DNA of 64,000 bases. Source: Amycolatopsis nivea (GTDB lineage Bacteria > Actinomycetota > Actinomycetes > Mycobacteriales > Pseudonocardiaceae). How positions within the stretch are numbered: position 1 is the stretch's first letter; each line of letters opens with the position of its first letter. Under the pieces are notes generated by a model. That model searched no databases and was not told the DNA's origin. It saw only the letters and a list, made by a program, of their open reading frames with translations. The position numbers were made by a program, and so were the translations under genes. Location of the stretch: assembly GCF_004522235.1 (NCBI RefSeq), contig NZ_SDLT01000006.1, positions 1-64,000 of the forward strand. Direction: 5' to 3'. Below are positions 33,852 through 42,504 of this stretch, piece by piece.

Positions 33852-36800
33852 ATGAGTAATCCGTTGGTCGCACCGGTGAAGGAGACTTCGGCGATGGCCG
33901 GGGTCCCGTTGCTGGAGGACGCGACGGGGCTGAAAGAGGCGATCGAGAGCAAGAACTGGGCCGCGGTCGCGATCGGCGCGGTGGGGACCGCGCTGGACGT
34001 GCTCACCGCGGTGATGGACCCGTTCGGCGCGATCTTCGCCGCCGGGGTCGGCTGGCTGATGGAGCACGTCGGTCCGCTCAAGGAAGCTCTCGACGCGCTC
34101 ACCGGCAACGCGGACGAGATCAAGTCCCAGGCCGCGACGTGGACCAACGTCGCGAAGGAGCTCGAGAGCGTCTCGGCGGAGCTGACCGAGCTGGTCAAGA
34201 AGGATCTGCAGGACTGGCACGGCGAAGCGGCCGACAGCTACCGCAAGAAGGCCGAGGACACCTCCGCCCTGATCGCGAGCGCGCAGAAGGGCAGCGAGGG
34301 CGCCGCGAGCGGGGTGAAGACCGCGGGCGAGATCGTCGCGGCGGTCCGGTCTCTCGTCCGCGACACCATCGCCGACCTCGTCGGGCACCTGATCTCGTGG
34401 GCGCTGCAGGTCGTGTTCACGCTCGGGATCGGGATGACCTGGGTCGTGCCGCAGGTGATCTCCGCGGTCGCCAAGACGGCGTCGAAGATCGGCCAGGTCA
34501 CCACGAAGCTGGTGAAGGCGCTCAAGGCGCTGATGCCGCTGCTGAAGAAGGCCGGGACGCTGTTCGCCGACGCCGGGAAGGCGTTGAAGGGGATCAAGGG
34601 CGGCAAGCCGAAGCCGAGTCCCAAGCCGAAGGACATCGAAACCCCGAAGGGTTCGCCGGGCAAGGGCGGCGGCAAGAACGAGAGCACGACGACCTCCAGC
34701 GCGGATTCGCCGCCGGCGAACTCCGGCGGGCACGAAGGCGGTTCCGGCGGCCGGGGACCGGAGACCGACGGCACGCGCGGCGGCGGCAACGACGGTCCGG
34801 TGCACTCTCCCGGCGGCGGGCAGTCCGGGGGCGGCTCGCACGGCGGCGGTTCCGGGTCGCGCGGCGGCTCCGGGCCGAACATCCGGGACAACAGCCGCGG
34901 GCCGCAGCAGGACCGCGTGCCGGACAAGAACATGAACACCTGCGGCGATCCGATCGACGTGGCCAGCGGCGACGTGGTGCTGCCGCAAACGGACGTCGAA
35001 CTGGCGGGCGTGCTCCCGCTGGTGCTGCGCCGGGTGCACCTCTCGTCGTATCGGGCGGGGCAGTCCTTCGGCCCGAACTGGGCGTCCACTGTGGACCAGC
35101 GGATCGAGGTGGACGACGAGGGCGTGTCGTTCGCGTCCGACGACGGCACGCTGCTGTTCTACCCGCACCCGGCGCCGGAGGCCATGCCGCTGGCCGGACC
35201 GCGGCGGCGGCTCGCGCTGACCGGCGACGGGTACACGATCACTCTCCCCGACGAGGGCCGGACGCTGCACTTCGGCCGCGGCGGCCCGGTGCTGCCGCTG
35301 CGGGCGATCACCGATCGCAACGGGCACCGCGTCGAGTTCGTCCGTGACGACGCCGGCACGCTCGCCGAGGTCCGGCACAGCGGCGGGTACCGCGTGCGGG
35401 TCGAGTCCGCGGACGGGCTGATCAGCGCGTTTCACCTGTGCGGTGCCGACGGCGGCGCCGATCTGCCGCTGCTGCGGTACGGCTACCGGCACGGCCTGCT
35501 GACCGAGGTGGTCAACGCTTCCGGGGCGCCGCTGCGGTTCGCCTACGACGGCGAAGGCCGGATGACGAGCTGGACCGACCGCAACGGAGCCTGGTACCGC
35601 TACAGCTACGACGGCGAGGGCCGCGTCGTGCGAGCTGAAGGCTCCGGCGGATTCTTCAGCGGCTCGCTGTCCTACGCGGACGGCGTGACGCGGTGGACGA
35701 ACTCCCTGGGCGAGCAGACCGCGTACCACCTCAACGAACGCGGGCAAACCCTGCGCGAGGTCGATCCGGCGGGCAACGAGACCCGCTCGGAGTGGGACGA
35801 GTTCGACCGGCTGCTCGCGCGCGCCGATCCGCTGGGCCGGGTGACCCGGTACGAGTACGACGAGGCCGGGAACACGGTGGCGGTGACGCGGCCGGACGGT
35901 ACGCAGACCCGGTCCGAGTACAACGACCTCGGCCTTCCGGTGACGGTGATCGAGCCGGACGGCGCGGTCACCCGACGGGAGTACGACGCGCGCGGCAACC
36001 TCACGCGCCTGATCGACCCGGCGGGACAGGCCACCAGCTACAGCTACGACGAACACGGACACCTGTCGTCGATCACGGACGCGCTCGGCGGGGTTCGCGC
36101 CGTGACCACCGACGCGGCCGGATTGCCGATCTCGGTCACCGATGCGACCGGCGCCGCCACCCGGTTCGAGCGCGACGGTTTCGGGCGCATTTCGGCTGTG
36201 GTGGATCCCCTCGGCAACGCCACGCGACTCGGGTGGACGGTCAGCGGCGAACCGGCGTGGCAGACGCTGCCGGACGGAACTGCCGAACGGTGGATTTACG
36301 ACGGCGAGGGCAACCTGCGCACCCACGTCGACGCCCTCGGCCAGACCACGGTCACCGAAGTGACCCACTTCGACCTGCCTGCGGCGGAAGTGCGCCCTGA
36401 CGGCACCCGGCTGGAATTCGGCTACGACACCGAATTGCGCCTCGTCTCCGTGCGCGACGAGCGCGGGAACTACTGGCGCTGCCGGTACGACGCGGCCGGG
36501 AACCTGGTCGAGGAAACCGATTTCGACGGCCGGGTGCTGCGCTACGCCTACGACGCGGCGGGCCAGCTCGTCAGCCGCGTGAACGGGGCGGGCGAGATCA
36601 CCCGGTTCGGCTGGGACGCGCTGGGCAGCCTGGTCGAAGAGCAGGCCGGCGACAGCACGAGCCGCTACGACTACGACCGGGCGGGCCGGGTCGTCCGCGC
36701 GGTCAACGCCGACACGGAGCTGACCTGGACCTACGACGCTTGCGGGCGCGTCCTCGCCGAAAGCTGCAACGGCCGGGTGCTGCGCTCGGAGTACGACGCG

Positions 36801-38231
36801 CTCGGCAGGCGGGTCAAGCGGATCCTGCCCTCGGGCACCGCCAGCGAGTGGAGTTTCGACGCCGCGGGAAGCCTCGTCGGCGTGCGGGTCGACGGGCACG
36901 CCATGACGCTGGGGCGCGACCTGCTCGGCCGCGAATCCGATCGCTCGTGGGGCACGACGGTCATCCGGCACCACTGGAACGCGGTCGGCACGCTGGCCGC
37001 GCAAACCTTGTCGGGCGGTTACGCCGCGCAGCAACGACGTTCGTACGACTACCGGGCGGACGGCACGCTCAGGGCGGTCGACGACGCGTTGGCGGGCACC
37101 CGCCGGTTCGACGTCGACGCGCTCGGCCGGATCACCGGCGTCACCGGAACGGCCGGGACCGAGCATTACCGCTACGACGCCACCGGCAACGTCGTCGCGG
37201 CGAACTCGTCCGCGGTCAGCGGTCCGCACTCCGGTGCGCGCGAGTTCGCCGGAAACCGGATCGTCCGCGCCGGGGCGAACCAGTACGAGCACGACGCCCA
37301 AGGACGGCTGATCCGCCTGATCAGCCCGGGCGCGCGTACCACGCAGTACGAATGGAACGCCGACGACCGGCTCGTCGCAGTGACCACAGTGGACGGACAC
37401 CGCTGGCGCTACCGCTACGACGCGATGCGGCGGCGCACCGCCAAGCAGCGGCTGTCGGCCACCGGCGAGGTCGTCGAACAGGTCGACTTCACCTGGGACG
37501 GGTCCCGGCTGGCGGAGGAGCACCACCGCGGTCCGGGCGGGCTGCGCCGGCTGCGGAACTGGGAGTTCGAACCGGAGACGGACCTGCCGCTGATCCAGGG
37601 CGAGAAGGTGCTGGACGCGAACACCCCGCAGCAGGTGGTGGACCGCCGCTACCACGCGATCGTGACCGACCTCGTGGGAACGCCGACCGAACTGGTGGGC
37701 CTGGACGGCTCCGTCGCCCGAAGCGGACCGCGCACCATCTGGGGCGCGGAATCCGGCCGCGGCGACGACGTCACGCCGCTGCGGTTCCCCGGCCAGTACT
37801 TCGACGCCGAGACCGGCCTGCACTACAACTACCACCGCTACTTCGACCCGGCCCTCGCCCGCTACCTCAGCGCCGACCCGGTCGGGCTGACCGGCGGCAC
37901 GAACGCCCAGATGTACGTCAGCAACCCGACGCTGCTGGTCGACCCGCTCGGCCTCAACGACTGCAAGTGGACGTTCAGCAAACAGGACATGCGGTTCGGG
38001 AACCAGCCGCTGACCGCGGCCGAGCAGGCGAAATTCGATACGTTCCAGAACTACATCCACAACAACAAGTGGCATCCGAAGAAGGCCGCCGAGGAAGCGG
38101 GCGACATGAACTACAAGCAGCTGAGCGGAAACCAGTTCCAGATCCGCCTCGGCGGGAAGCAGCGCGCGACCTTCCGGGTGCTGGACGACGAGAAGCGGGT
38201 CGAGATGATCCAGCTCGGCGGGCACACCTGA
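33852..38231 (+). CDS. Rhs/YD-repeat polymorphic toxin-like protein
   Basis: 1459 residues. The N-terminal helical head (1-160) contains the WXG100-like motif WHGEAADSYR near 122, so Esx/type VII-like secretion is possible. A hydrophobic stretch follows at about 180-200, then a Lys/Pro and Gly/Ser-rich linker (about 245-355), a DUF6531-type start (CGDPIDVASGDV at 364), many YD repeats (for example YDGEGRMTSW, YDEAGNTVAV) to about 1310, and the RHS core (TGLHYNYHRYFDPALARYLS near 1323, ending DPLGLN at about 1371). The last 90 residues are the variable tip; FQIRLGGKQRATFRV followed by MIQLGGH resembles the RelE/ParE toxin core. I see no immunity gene after it. ATG at 33852 chosen, with AAGGGGG 11 nt upstream. 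Confidence 0.85.
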   Translation: MSNPLVAPVKETSAMAGVPLLEDATGLKEAIESKNWAAVAIGAVGTALDVLTAVMDPFGAIFAAGVGWLMEHVGPLKEALDALTGNADEIKSQAATWTNVAKELESVSAELTELVKKDLQDWHGEAADSYRKKAEDTSALIASAQKGSEGAASGVKTAGEIVAAVRSLVRDTIADLVGHLISWALQVVFTLGIGMTWVVPQVISAVAKTASKIGQVTTKLVKALKALMPLLKKAGTLFADAGKALKGIKGGKPKPSPKPKDIETPKGSPGKGGGKNESTTTSSADSPPANSGGHEGGSGGRGPETDGTRGGGNDGPVHSPGGGQSGGGSHGGGSGSRGGSGPNIRDNSRGPQQDRVPDKNMNTCGDPIDVASGDVVLPQTDVELAGVLPLVLRRVHLSSYRAGQSFGPNWASTVDQRIEVDDEGVSFASDDGTLLFYPHPAPEAMPLAGPRRRLALTGDGYTITLPDEGRTLHFGRGGPVLPLRAITDRNGHRVEFVRDDAGTLAEVRHSGGYRVRVESADGLISAFHLCGADGGADLPLLRYGYRHGLLTEVVNASGAPLRFAYDGEGRMTSWTDRNGAWYRYSYDGEGRVVRAEGSGGFFSGSLSYADGVTRWTNSLGEQTAYHLNERGQTLREVDPAGNETRSEWDEFDRLLARADPLGRVTRYEYDEAGNTVAVTRPDGTQTRSEYNDLGLPVTVIEPDGAVTRREYDARGNLTRLIDPAGQATSYSYDEHGHLSSITDALGGVRAVTTDAAGLPISVTDATGAATRFERDGFGRISAVVDPLGNATRLGWTVSGEPAWQTLPDGTAERWIYDGEGNLRTHVDALGQTTVTEVTHFDLPAAEVRPDGTRLEFGYDTELRLVSVRDERGNYWRCRYDAAGNLVEETDFDGRVLRYAYDAAGQLVSRVNGAGEITRFGWDALGSLVEEQAGDSTSRYDYDRAGRVVRAVNADTELTWTYDACGRVLAESCNGRVLRSEYDALGRRVKRILPSGTASEWSFDAAGSLVGVRVDGHAMTLGRDLLGRESDRSWGTTVIRHHWNAVGTLAAQTLSGGYAAQQRRSYDYRADGTLRAVDDALAGTRRFDVDALGRITGVTGTAGTEHYRYDATGNVVAANSSAVSGPHSGAREFAGNRIVRAGANQYEHDAQGRLIRLISPGARTTQYEWNADDRLVAVTTVDGHRWRYRYDAMRRRTAKQRLSATGEVVEQVDFTWDGSRLAEEHHRGPGGLRRLRNWEFEPETDLPLIQGEKVLDANTPQQVVDRRYHAIVTDLVGTPTELVGLDGSVARSGPRTIWGAESGRGDDVTPLRFPGQYFDAETGLHYNYHRYFDPALARYLSADPVGLTGGTNAQMYVSNPTLLVDPLGLNDCKWTFSKQDMRFGNQPLTAAEQAKFDTFQNYIHNNKWHPKKAAEEAGDMNYKQLSGNQFQIRLGGKQRATFRVLDDEKRVEMIQLGGHT
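35084..35096. repeat. Dispersed palindrome GTCCANNNTGGAC, copy 4
   Basis: GTCCACTGTGGAC, the most symmetric copy, in the Rhs gene; read as Ser-Thr-Val-Asp with the rare codon ACT. A related GACCACAGTGGAC lies at 37382-37394 in the same gene. Confidence 0.45.
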
Positions 38232-38845
38232 GCCGCTGCTGAAAGGCTCGGCGGGCCGCGCGCACGCGAGGTCTGCCGAGCCCTTCAGCCCCGTGGCGGG
38301 CCACTCGGTTGGAGCAGGCCCTGCTCCAATTCGGGGAGCCCGCCGGAATATGCATTTCGAACCCGAGCGAATTACGCGTGTGCGCCCGGGGTGCCCGTCG
38401 TGCGCGATCGAGGAGTTTTTCGCGAAGCGATATCTCGCGATGTCGCCGGGGAACGGCCCGCGAGGGGCTCGATCTGATGAATTCCGGCCAGGGAAAGGGA
38501 AGCCGGGCGACGCGATGCCCGGTAGTCGGCGAGCACTCGGACGGATGTTTTTCCTGGCATTCGTGGCAATGGCCTTTCGCCGGCCTCTCCCGGAGGCGGA
38601 GCATGTTTCCTCGCGGCGCTGAGGCGCGGGCGGATCGAAAATCGCGGAGAGGTGCTGTCATGGAATAGACCACTGCGCCCGCGTTCGCGGTGGCACATCC
38701 GCCCGCTCCGACTGTTGGCAGCACGTTTATTGCACTGGATTCTCGCCGGTTCGCACCTGCCGTTCCAGTGGAATATTCCTCCCTGCGTTTTCCGCGATTC
38801 CGCGCCGCGAACATTTCATCCGTCACCCGTGGACAAGGAGCAGTC
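38232..38845. other. 614-bp intergenic region after the Rhs gene
   Basis: No convincing gene. The open frames here have atypical Arg/Ser-rich composition and no ribosome sites. It holds the terminator at 38238-38289, a 7-bp inverted repeat (CACTGGA 38733-38739, TCCAGTG 38764-38770), and AT-richer sequence (TTTATTGCACTGGATT, GAATATTCC) that probably carries the promoter of the downstream cassette. An immunity gene for the Rhs tip would be expected here and is not seen. Confidence 0.5.
38238..38289 (+). terminator. Strong hairpin after the Rhs gene
   Basis: A 15-bp stem (arms 38238-38252 and 38275-38289, one G-T pair) with a GC-rich 22-nt loop begins 6 nt past the Rhs stop. It probably terminates the Rhs transcript and isolates it from the cassette at 38846. 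Confidence 0.65.
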
Positions 38846-39640
38846 ATGACCGAGATCAGCCAGTCGCACCTGGGCCGGGAGGCCCTGGAGATCGCGCTGT
38901 GGCAGACGTCGTATCCCGAACTGGAGGCCGCCGCGAGGTCCGCGCTGCAGGATTTCGACGCGGACAGCAACGCCCAGGGCGTGGGCAACAAGGCGGCGGG
39001 GGACAACAGCCTGCTGCCCGACCTGGGTCCGCTGTCGAAGTTCGGTTCGTGGGAGTCGGTCGGCAGCACCATCGTGCACCGGGCGGTGACGCTCAGCGGC
39101 TTCAACCCGGGGAGCGAGAAATTCGACCCGGTCGCGTGGAGCGTTTTCCTGCAGAAATTCTCCACGATTCCGTTCTTCCTCACCTACACCTTCGACAACC
39201 GTGACGCGTCCATCAGCAAGACGTCGCTGAAAAAGGCCGTCGAAGCGGTGTCGGACCTGGTCGAGAACATCATGACGCCGGAGAACTTCCAAGGCATCGT
39301 GACCACCATCCAGAAGATCGGCCAGCTCGCGCTCGAGAACGAGGGGAGAAAACAGAAGAACTCCAACCAGCAGGTCGGGGTCCTGTCACGGCATCAAAGC
39401 TCGCTGTACCTCGGAGCCGTCCGGACCGCGGTGGAGATGGAGTACAAATCGGGCAAGGGGTACGAGCAGCTGAATCAGACTATTTACGTCTACCGCGGCT
39501 ACGGCGTCCTCGATTTCGAGAAGTGCAAGCGCCACGCCGACACGCTGCTCAAGTGGGACGGCCAGGACGTGGACGACTGGGAGAAGGACACCGCCAGCTC
39601 CTCGAAACCGCCCAACGAGAGCCCCGCCTGGAAGCACTGA
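38846..39640 (+). CDS. Unknown protein A of the acyl-ligase cassette
   Basis: A 264-residue protein homologous to the product of 41719-42495. Shared blocks include GDN-LP-LGPL--FGSW-SV--TI (51-76), IQKIGQLALENEG (155-167) with QKNSN, EMEYKSGKGYEQLNQ (197-211) and WDGQDVDDW (237-245). It is mostly alpha/beta with no signal peptide and no clear membrane helix. Cys227 (VLDFEKCKRHA) is its only cysteine and is conserved in the homologue. I do not recognise the family with certainty. Length and a single late conserved Cys recall the Erwinia virulence factor Evf, which carries covalent palmitate on a conserved Cys, but this is from memory. AAGGAG precedes the ATG at 38846. It heads the ligase/ACP cassette. 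Confidence 0.7.
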   Translation: MTEISQSHLGREALEIALWQTSYPELEAAARSALQDFDADSNAQGVGNKAAGDNSLLPDLGPLSKFGSWESVGSTIVHRAVTLSGFNPGSEKFDPVAWSVFLQKFSTIPFFLTYTFDNRDASISKTSLKKAVEAVSDLVENIMTPENFQGIVTTIQKIGQLALENEGRKQKNSNQQVGVLSRHQSSLYLGAVRTAVEMEYKSGKGYEQLNQTIYVYRGYGVLDFEKCKRHADTLLKWDGQDVDDWEKDTASSSKPPNESPAWKH

Positions 39641-39662
39641 GCCGGTTCGTCCCGTGTTCCGC

Positions 39663-39692
39663 GGGCTCCCGGGGTCGCGGCCCCGGGAGCCC
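39663..39692 (+). terminator. Perfect 12-bp hairpin between protein A and the ligase
   Basis: GGGCTCCCGGGG (39663-39674) pairs exactly with 39681-39692 across a 6-nt loop, 22 nt after the protein A stop and 20 nt before the ligase ATG. There is no T-tract. It may be a partial terminator that lowers ligase expression relative to protein A, or an mRNA stability element. Confidence 0.55.
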
Positions 39693-39711
39693 CTGACCCC
39701 AGGCAGGTCCC

Positions 39712-41415
39712 ATGGTGTTCCCGCAACCGCGGCCTCCCGAGCGCCGAACGGTCTCGACCTTCGCCCAAGTCCTCGCCGACAATCTCGGCCATCCGGACGG
39801 GGGCTTCACCTTCGCCCACGAGCGCTTCGCGAGCTGGGCAGAGCTGTCGCGGGAAGCTCTGCGCCGCGGGCGGCAGCTGCTCCGGAGCGGCCTGCGCAAG
39901 GGAGACCGCGTCGCGCTCATCGTTCCCGAGCAGCAGGAATTCGTCCTCGCTTTCCTGGGCGCGGTCTCGGTCGGCGTCGTCCCGGTCCCGATGAGCCCGC
40001 CGATGGGCCTCGGCAAGTTCGAGGCGTACTGCGAGGACTCCGCGCACATCCTCCGCGCCGCGGGAGCACGCGCCCTCCTGATTCCCCGCAGCCTGGCAGA
40101 CCTGCTGAACCCGCTCGTGCACGCTGTGGCCGGCATGCAGGTCCTCGATCCGGAGGACCTCTTCGCCGAACCCTTGCCGCGCAACGCGCCCCAGTCCGAG
40201 GACATCCTTCCCGAGGACGTGATGTTCCTGCAGTTCACCTCGGGAAGCACGGCGGCCCCCAAGGGCGTACGGGTCACGCACGCCAGCGCGCTCGCCAACT
40301 GCGCGGCCATCATCGGCGCCCTTCGCCTCGACCGCGGCCGCGACCGGGGCGTGAGCTGGCTGCCGATGTACCACGACATGGGGCTGGTCGGTTTCGTGCT
40401 GGCACCGCTGCTGGCGCGCTGCCCGGTGACCTTCCTGCCGACGCTGCGCTTCGCGCTCTCGCCGAGGCTCTGGCTGGAAACGGTGAGCCGTCACCGCGCG
40501 ACCGTGACCTTCGCGCCGAACTTCGGCCTGGCGTTGGCGATCAAGCACACCCCGGCCGACGAGTTGCGGCAACTGGATCTGTCCTGTCTGAGAGTCGTGG
40601 GCTGCGGCGCAGAACCCAACCACCCCGAGACACTACGGTCCTTCGCGACGCACTTCGCGACGGCCGGACTGCGTCCGGGGGCGGTCGTCCCGTGTTACGG
40701 CATGGCAGAGGCGACGCTCGCGATCTCGTTCGGCGAGCTCGGAGTCCCGCTCGCCCCAGACGTCATCCAAACGGAGCCCTACCACGCACACAGCCTGGCG
40801 CGACCGGCCTCAGCCTCCGAAGAGCACGTGGCGTTCGTGCCGTGCGGACGTCCCGTCGCGGGCCATCGCGTCCTCATCGTGGACGACGACGGGAATCCGC
40901 TGCCGGAACGGCACATCGGCGAGGTGGTCTTCCAGGGACCGAGCGTGGCGGCGGGATATCACGAGGACCCGGAAGCGACCCGGCGAAGCTTCACACCGCG
41001 CGGCCTGCGCACGGGGGATTGCGGCTACCTGGCAGACGGCATCCTCTACGTGACGAGCCGGAAGAAGGACCTGCTCATCGTCAACGGGCGCAACCACGAC
41101 CCCCAGACCGTGGAATGGACCGCGGCCGAGGTGCCCGGCCTGCGCAAGGGCAACGTCGTCGCCTTCACCCGGCCCGGCCGGGCGACCGAGGAGGTCGTGA
41201 TCGTCGCCGAACTCCGCGACGGCGACGCCGCCGCAGTGGCGAGGCGGGTCCGCGGCCGCGTCCAGACGACGCTGTCCCTGCCCGTGGCCGACGTCCTCCT
41301 GGTGCCGCCAGGGGAACTGCCCAAGACGTCCAGCGGCAAGGTCCGGCGAAACACGACACGACAGCAGTATCTGCAGGGATTTCTCCACCGCGGCGCGCTT
41401 TCCGAAGCGCATTGA
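39712..41415 (+). CDS. Fatty-acyl-AMP ligase (FAAL-type ANL enzyme)
   Basis: A 567-residue adenylate-forming enzyme. The P-loop FTSGSTAAPKG is at 175-185, LPMYHDMGLVGFVLAPL is the FAAL/FadD32-type signature, and GYLADGILYVTSRKKDLLIVNG, quoted here only by its span around 435-455, contains the hinge. The catalytic Lys is Lys543 (LPKTSSGKVRR). The family activates a fatty acid as acyl-AMP and passes it to a carrier protein rather than to CoA. The ACP gene 24 bp downstream is the obvious acceptor. The ATG at 39712 has AGGCAGG before it. It resembles ligases that start lipopeptides (DptE type), so loading of the NRPS nearby is an alternative to acylating the flanking proteins. Confidence 0.87.
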   Translation: MVFPQPRPPERRTVSTFAQVLADNLGHPDGGFTFAHERFASWAELSREALRRGRQLLRSGLRKGDRVALIVPEQQEFVLAFLGAVSVGVVPVPMSPPMGLGKFEAYCEDSAHILRAAGARALLIPRSLADLLNPLVHAVAGMQVLDPEDLFAEPLPRNAPQSEDILPEDVMFLQFTSGSTAAPKGVRVTHASALANCAAIIGALRLDRGRDRGVSWLPMYHDMGLVGFVLAPLLARCPVTFLPTLRFALSPRLWLETVSRHRATVTFAPNFGLALAIKHTPADELRQLDLSCLRVVGCGAEPNHPETLRSFATHFATAGLRPGAVVPCYGMAEATLAISFGELGVPLAPDVIQTEPYHAHSLARPASASEEHVAFVPCGRPVAGHRVLIVDDDGNPLPERHIGEVVFQGPSVAAGYHEDPEATRRSFTPRGLRTGDCGYLADGILYVTSRKKDLLIVNGRNHDPQTVEWTAAEVPGLRKGNVVAFTRPGRATEEVVIVAELRDGDAAAVARRVRGRVQTTLSLPVADVLLVPPGELPKTSSGKVRRNTTRQQYLQGFLHRGALSEAH

Positions 41416-41438
41416 GCACCCCTTTGGGAGGAGCAACC

Positions 41439-41711
41439 ATGGACACCCGTCTACCCCCTCGAGAGCGAGAACAGCTGTACACCCTGATCCGCGAAAAGCT
41501 GGAACTCGGCGGCGCGGAGCTCGACGACACCACGACGGTGGCAGAGCTGCCCGGGGTCGACTCGGTGAAGGTCCTCAGCCTGGTGGGCGCGGTCGAGCTC
41601 GGCTTCCGGGTCAACCTGGGCTTCGAGGCGATCCCGCAGGTACGGACGGTGCACGACATTGAGCGCCTGATCTGCGATTCGCGCGAGCAGTACGCCGCGC
41701 GAGCGTCGTGA
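41439..41711 (+). CDS. Acyl carrier protein
   Basis: A 90-residue stand-alone carrier protein. The phosphopantetheine site is Ser42 in LPGVDSVKVLSLVG, with the usual four-helix pattern and a second hydrophobic helix ahead (QLYTLIREKLEL). It has a strong ribosome site (GGGAGGAG) before the ATG at 41439. It lies between the FAAL gene and the second unknown protein, 8 bp before the latter, so it should carry the acyl chain made by the ligase. It is not the housekeeping AcpP: the DSV site and lone genomic context point to a dedicated role. Confidence 0.85.
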   Translation: MDTRLPPREREQLYTLIREKLELGGAELDDTTTVAELPGVDSVKVLSLVGAVELGFRVNLGFEAIPQVRTVHDIERLICDSREQYAARAS

Positions 41712-41718
41712 GCCGGCC

Positions 41719-42495
41719 GTGGGCACTTCAAGCGACGAGCAGTCGCGGCGGGAAGCGTTCGAGATCGCCGTGTGGGCGGAGGGCAGGCCGGACGTGCTGG
41801 GCTGCGACAGCCGCGACCTCAACCAGGAAGCAGGAGTCGGCAACGCCTGCGGCGGAGACAACACCGGCTTGCCCAGCCTGGGACCGCTGGCCCCCTTCGG
41901 TTCGTGGCAGTCGGTGGCCGCCACGATCATGCGCAAGACCGCGGATTCTGCTCGTTTCGACCAGTCGTCGACGATATTCGATCTCTTCCGGTGGATCGTC
42001 TTCGGAAACCAGTTCACCACCATGCCGTTCCTCACCGGCATCACCGGAGACAGCCGCAGCGTGTCCATCTCGTCGCTTTCCCTGTCGCCGGTCATTTCGG
42101 CGGTGACCCAGCTGGTAGGCGGACTGGTCACCCCGGACACGCTCACCGGCATCGTCAATTCCATCAAGAAGATCGGCCAGCTGGCGGTGGAGAACAAGGG
42201 GTTGCAGGAGAAGAACAGCAACGTGCACCAGGGAGTCCTGACGGTGGTGAACGGAAACCTCCGCCTCGGGCGGCTGCAGACGACGGTGCAGATGGAATAC
42301 CAGACAGGCAAGGGTTACCAGCAGCTCAACCAGCACCTGACGGTCAGCCGCCTGTTCGGGAATCTCGACTACGGCCTCTGCATCCGCAACGCCGAGATCC
42401 TGCTCGCTTGGGACCGGCAGGACGTGGACGAATGGGTGAAGGGCGCTTCGAGTTCTCCCTACCCGCCTAACGACAGCCCCGCGTGGAGCAATTGA
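41719..42495 (+). CDS. Unknown protein B of the acyl-ligase cassette (homologue of protein A)
   Basis: A 258-residue homologue of the 38846-39640 product with the same block order (GDNTGLPSLGPL, FGSWQSVAATI, IKKIGQLAVENKG, EKNSN, QMEYQTGKGYQQLNQ, WDRQDVDEW, SPAW near the C-terminus). It has Cys29, Cys44 and Cys221; Cys221 (NLDYGLCIRNAE) aligns with Cys227 of protein A. The GTG start at 41719 lies 8 bp after the ACP stop, without a strong ribosome site, suggesting translation coupled to the ACP. The two homologues may form a heteromer or be two substrates of one acylation route. Function unknown. Confidence 0.7.
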   Translation: MGTSSDEQSRREAFEIAVWAEGRPDVLGCDSRDLNQEAGVGNACGGDNTGLPSLGPLAPFGSWQSVAATIMRKTADSARFDQSSTIFDLFRWIVFGNQFTTMPFLTGITGDSRSVSISSLSLSPVISAVTQLVGGLVTPDTLTGIVNSIKKIGQLAVENKGLQEKNSNVHQGVLTVVNGNLRLGRLQTTVQMEYQTGKGYQQLNQHLTVSRLFGNLDYGLCIRNAEILLAWDRQDVDEWVKGASSSPYPPNDSPAWSN

Positions 42496-42504
42496 ACCTG
42501 GCCC

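Noticed and set aside
35500-37800. Repetitive look of the Rhs region as a DNA tandem repeat or CRISPR
   Set aside because: Repeats are at protein level (YD repeats) with diverged DNA; no constant repeat and spacer lengths.
33702-38225. 1507-codon open frame antisense to the Rhs gene
   Set aside because: Frame lies exactly opposite the YD-repeat gene, lacks family motifs and has the Val/Arg/Asp-rich composition expected of antisense of G/C-ending codons.
38309-38668. Possible 119-residue immunity gene after the Rhs toxin
   Set aside because: Arg/Ser-rich composition, no ribosome site, starts inside sequence with no coding bias and shows no fold-like hydrophobic pattern.
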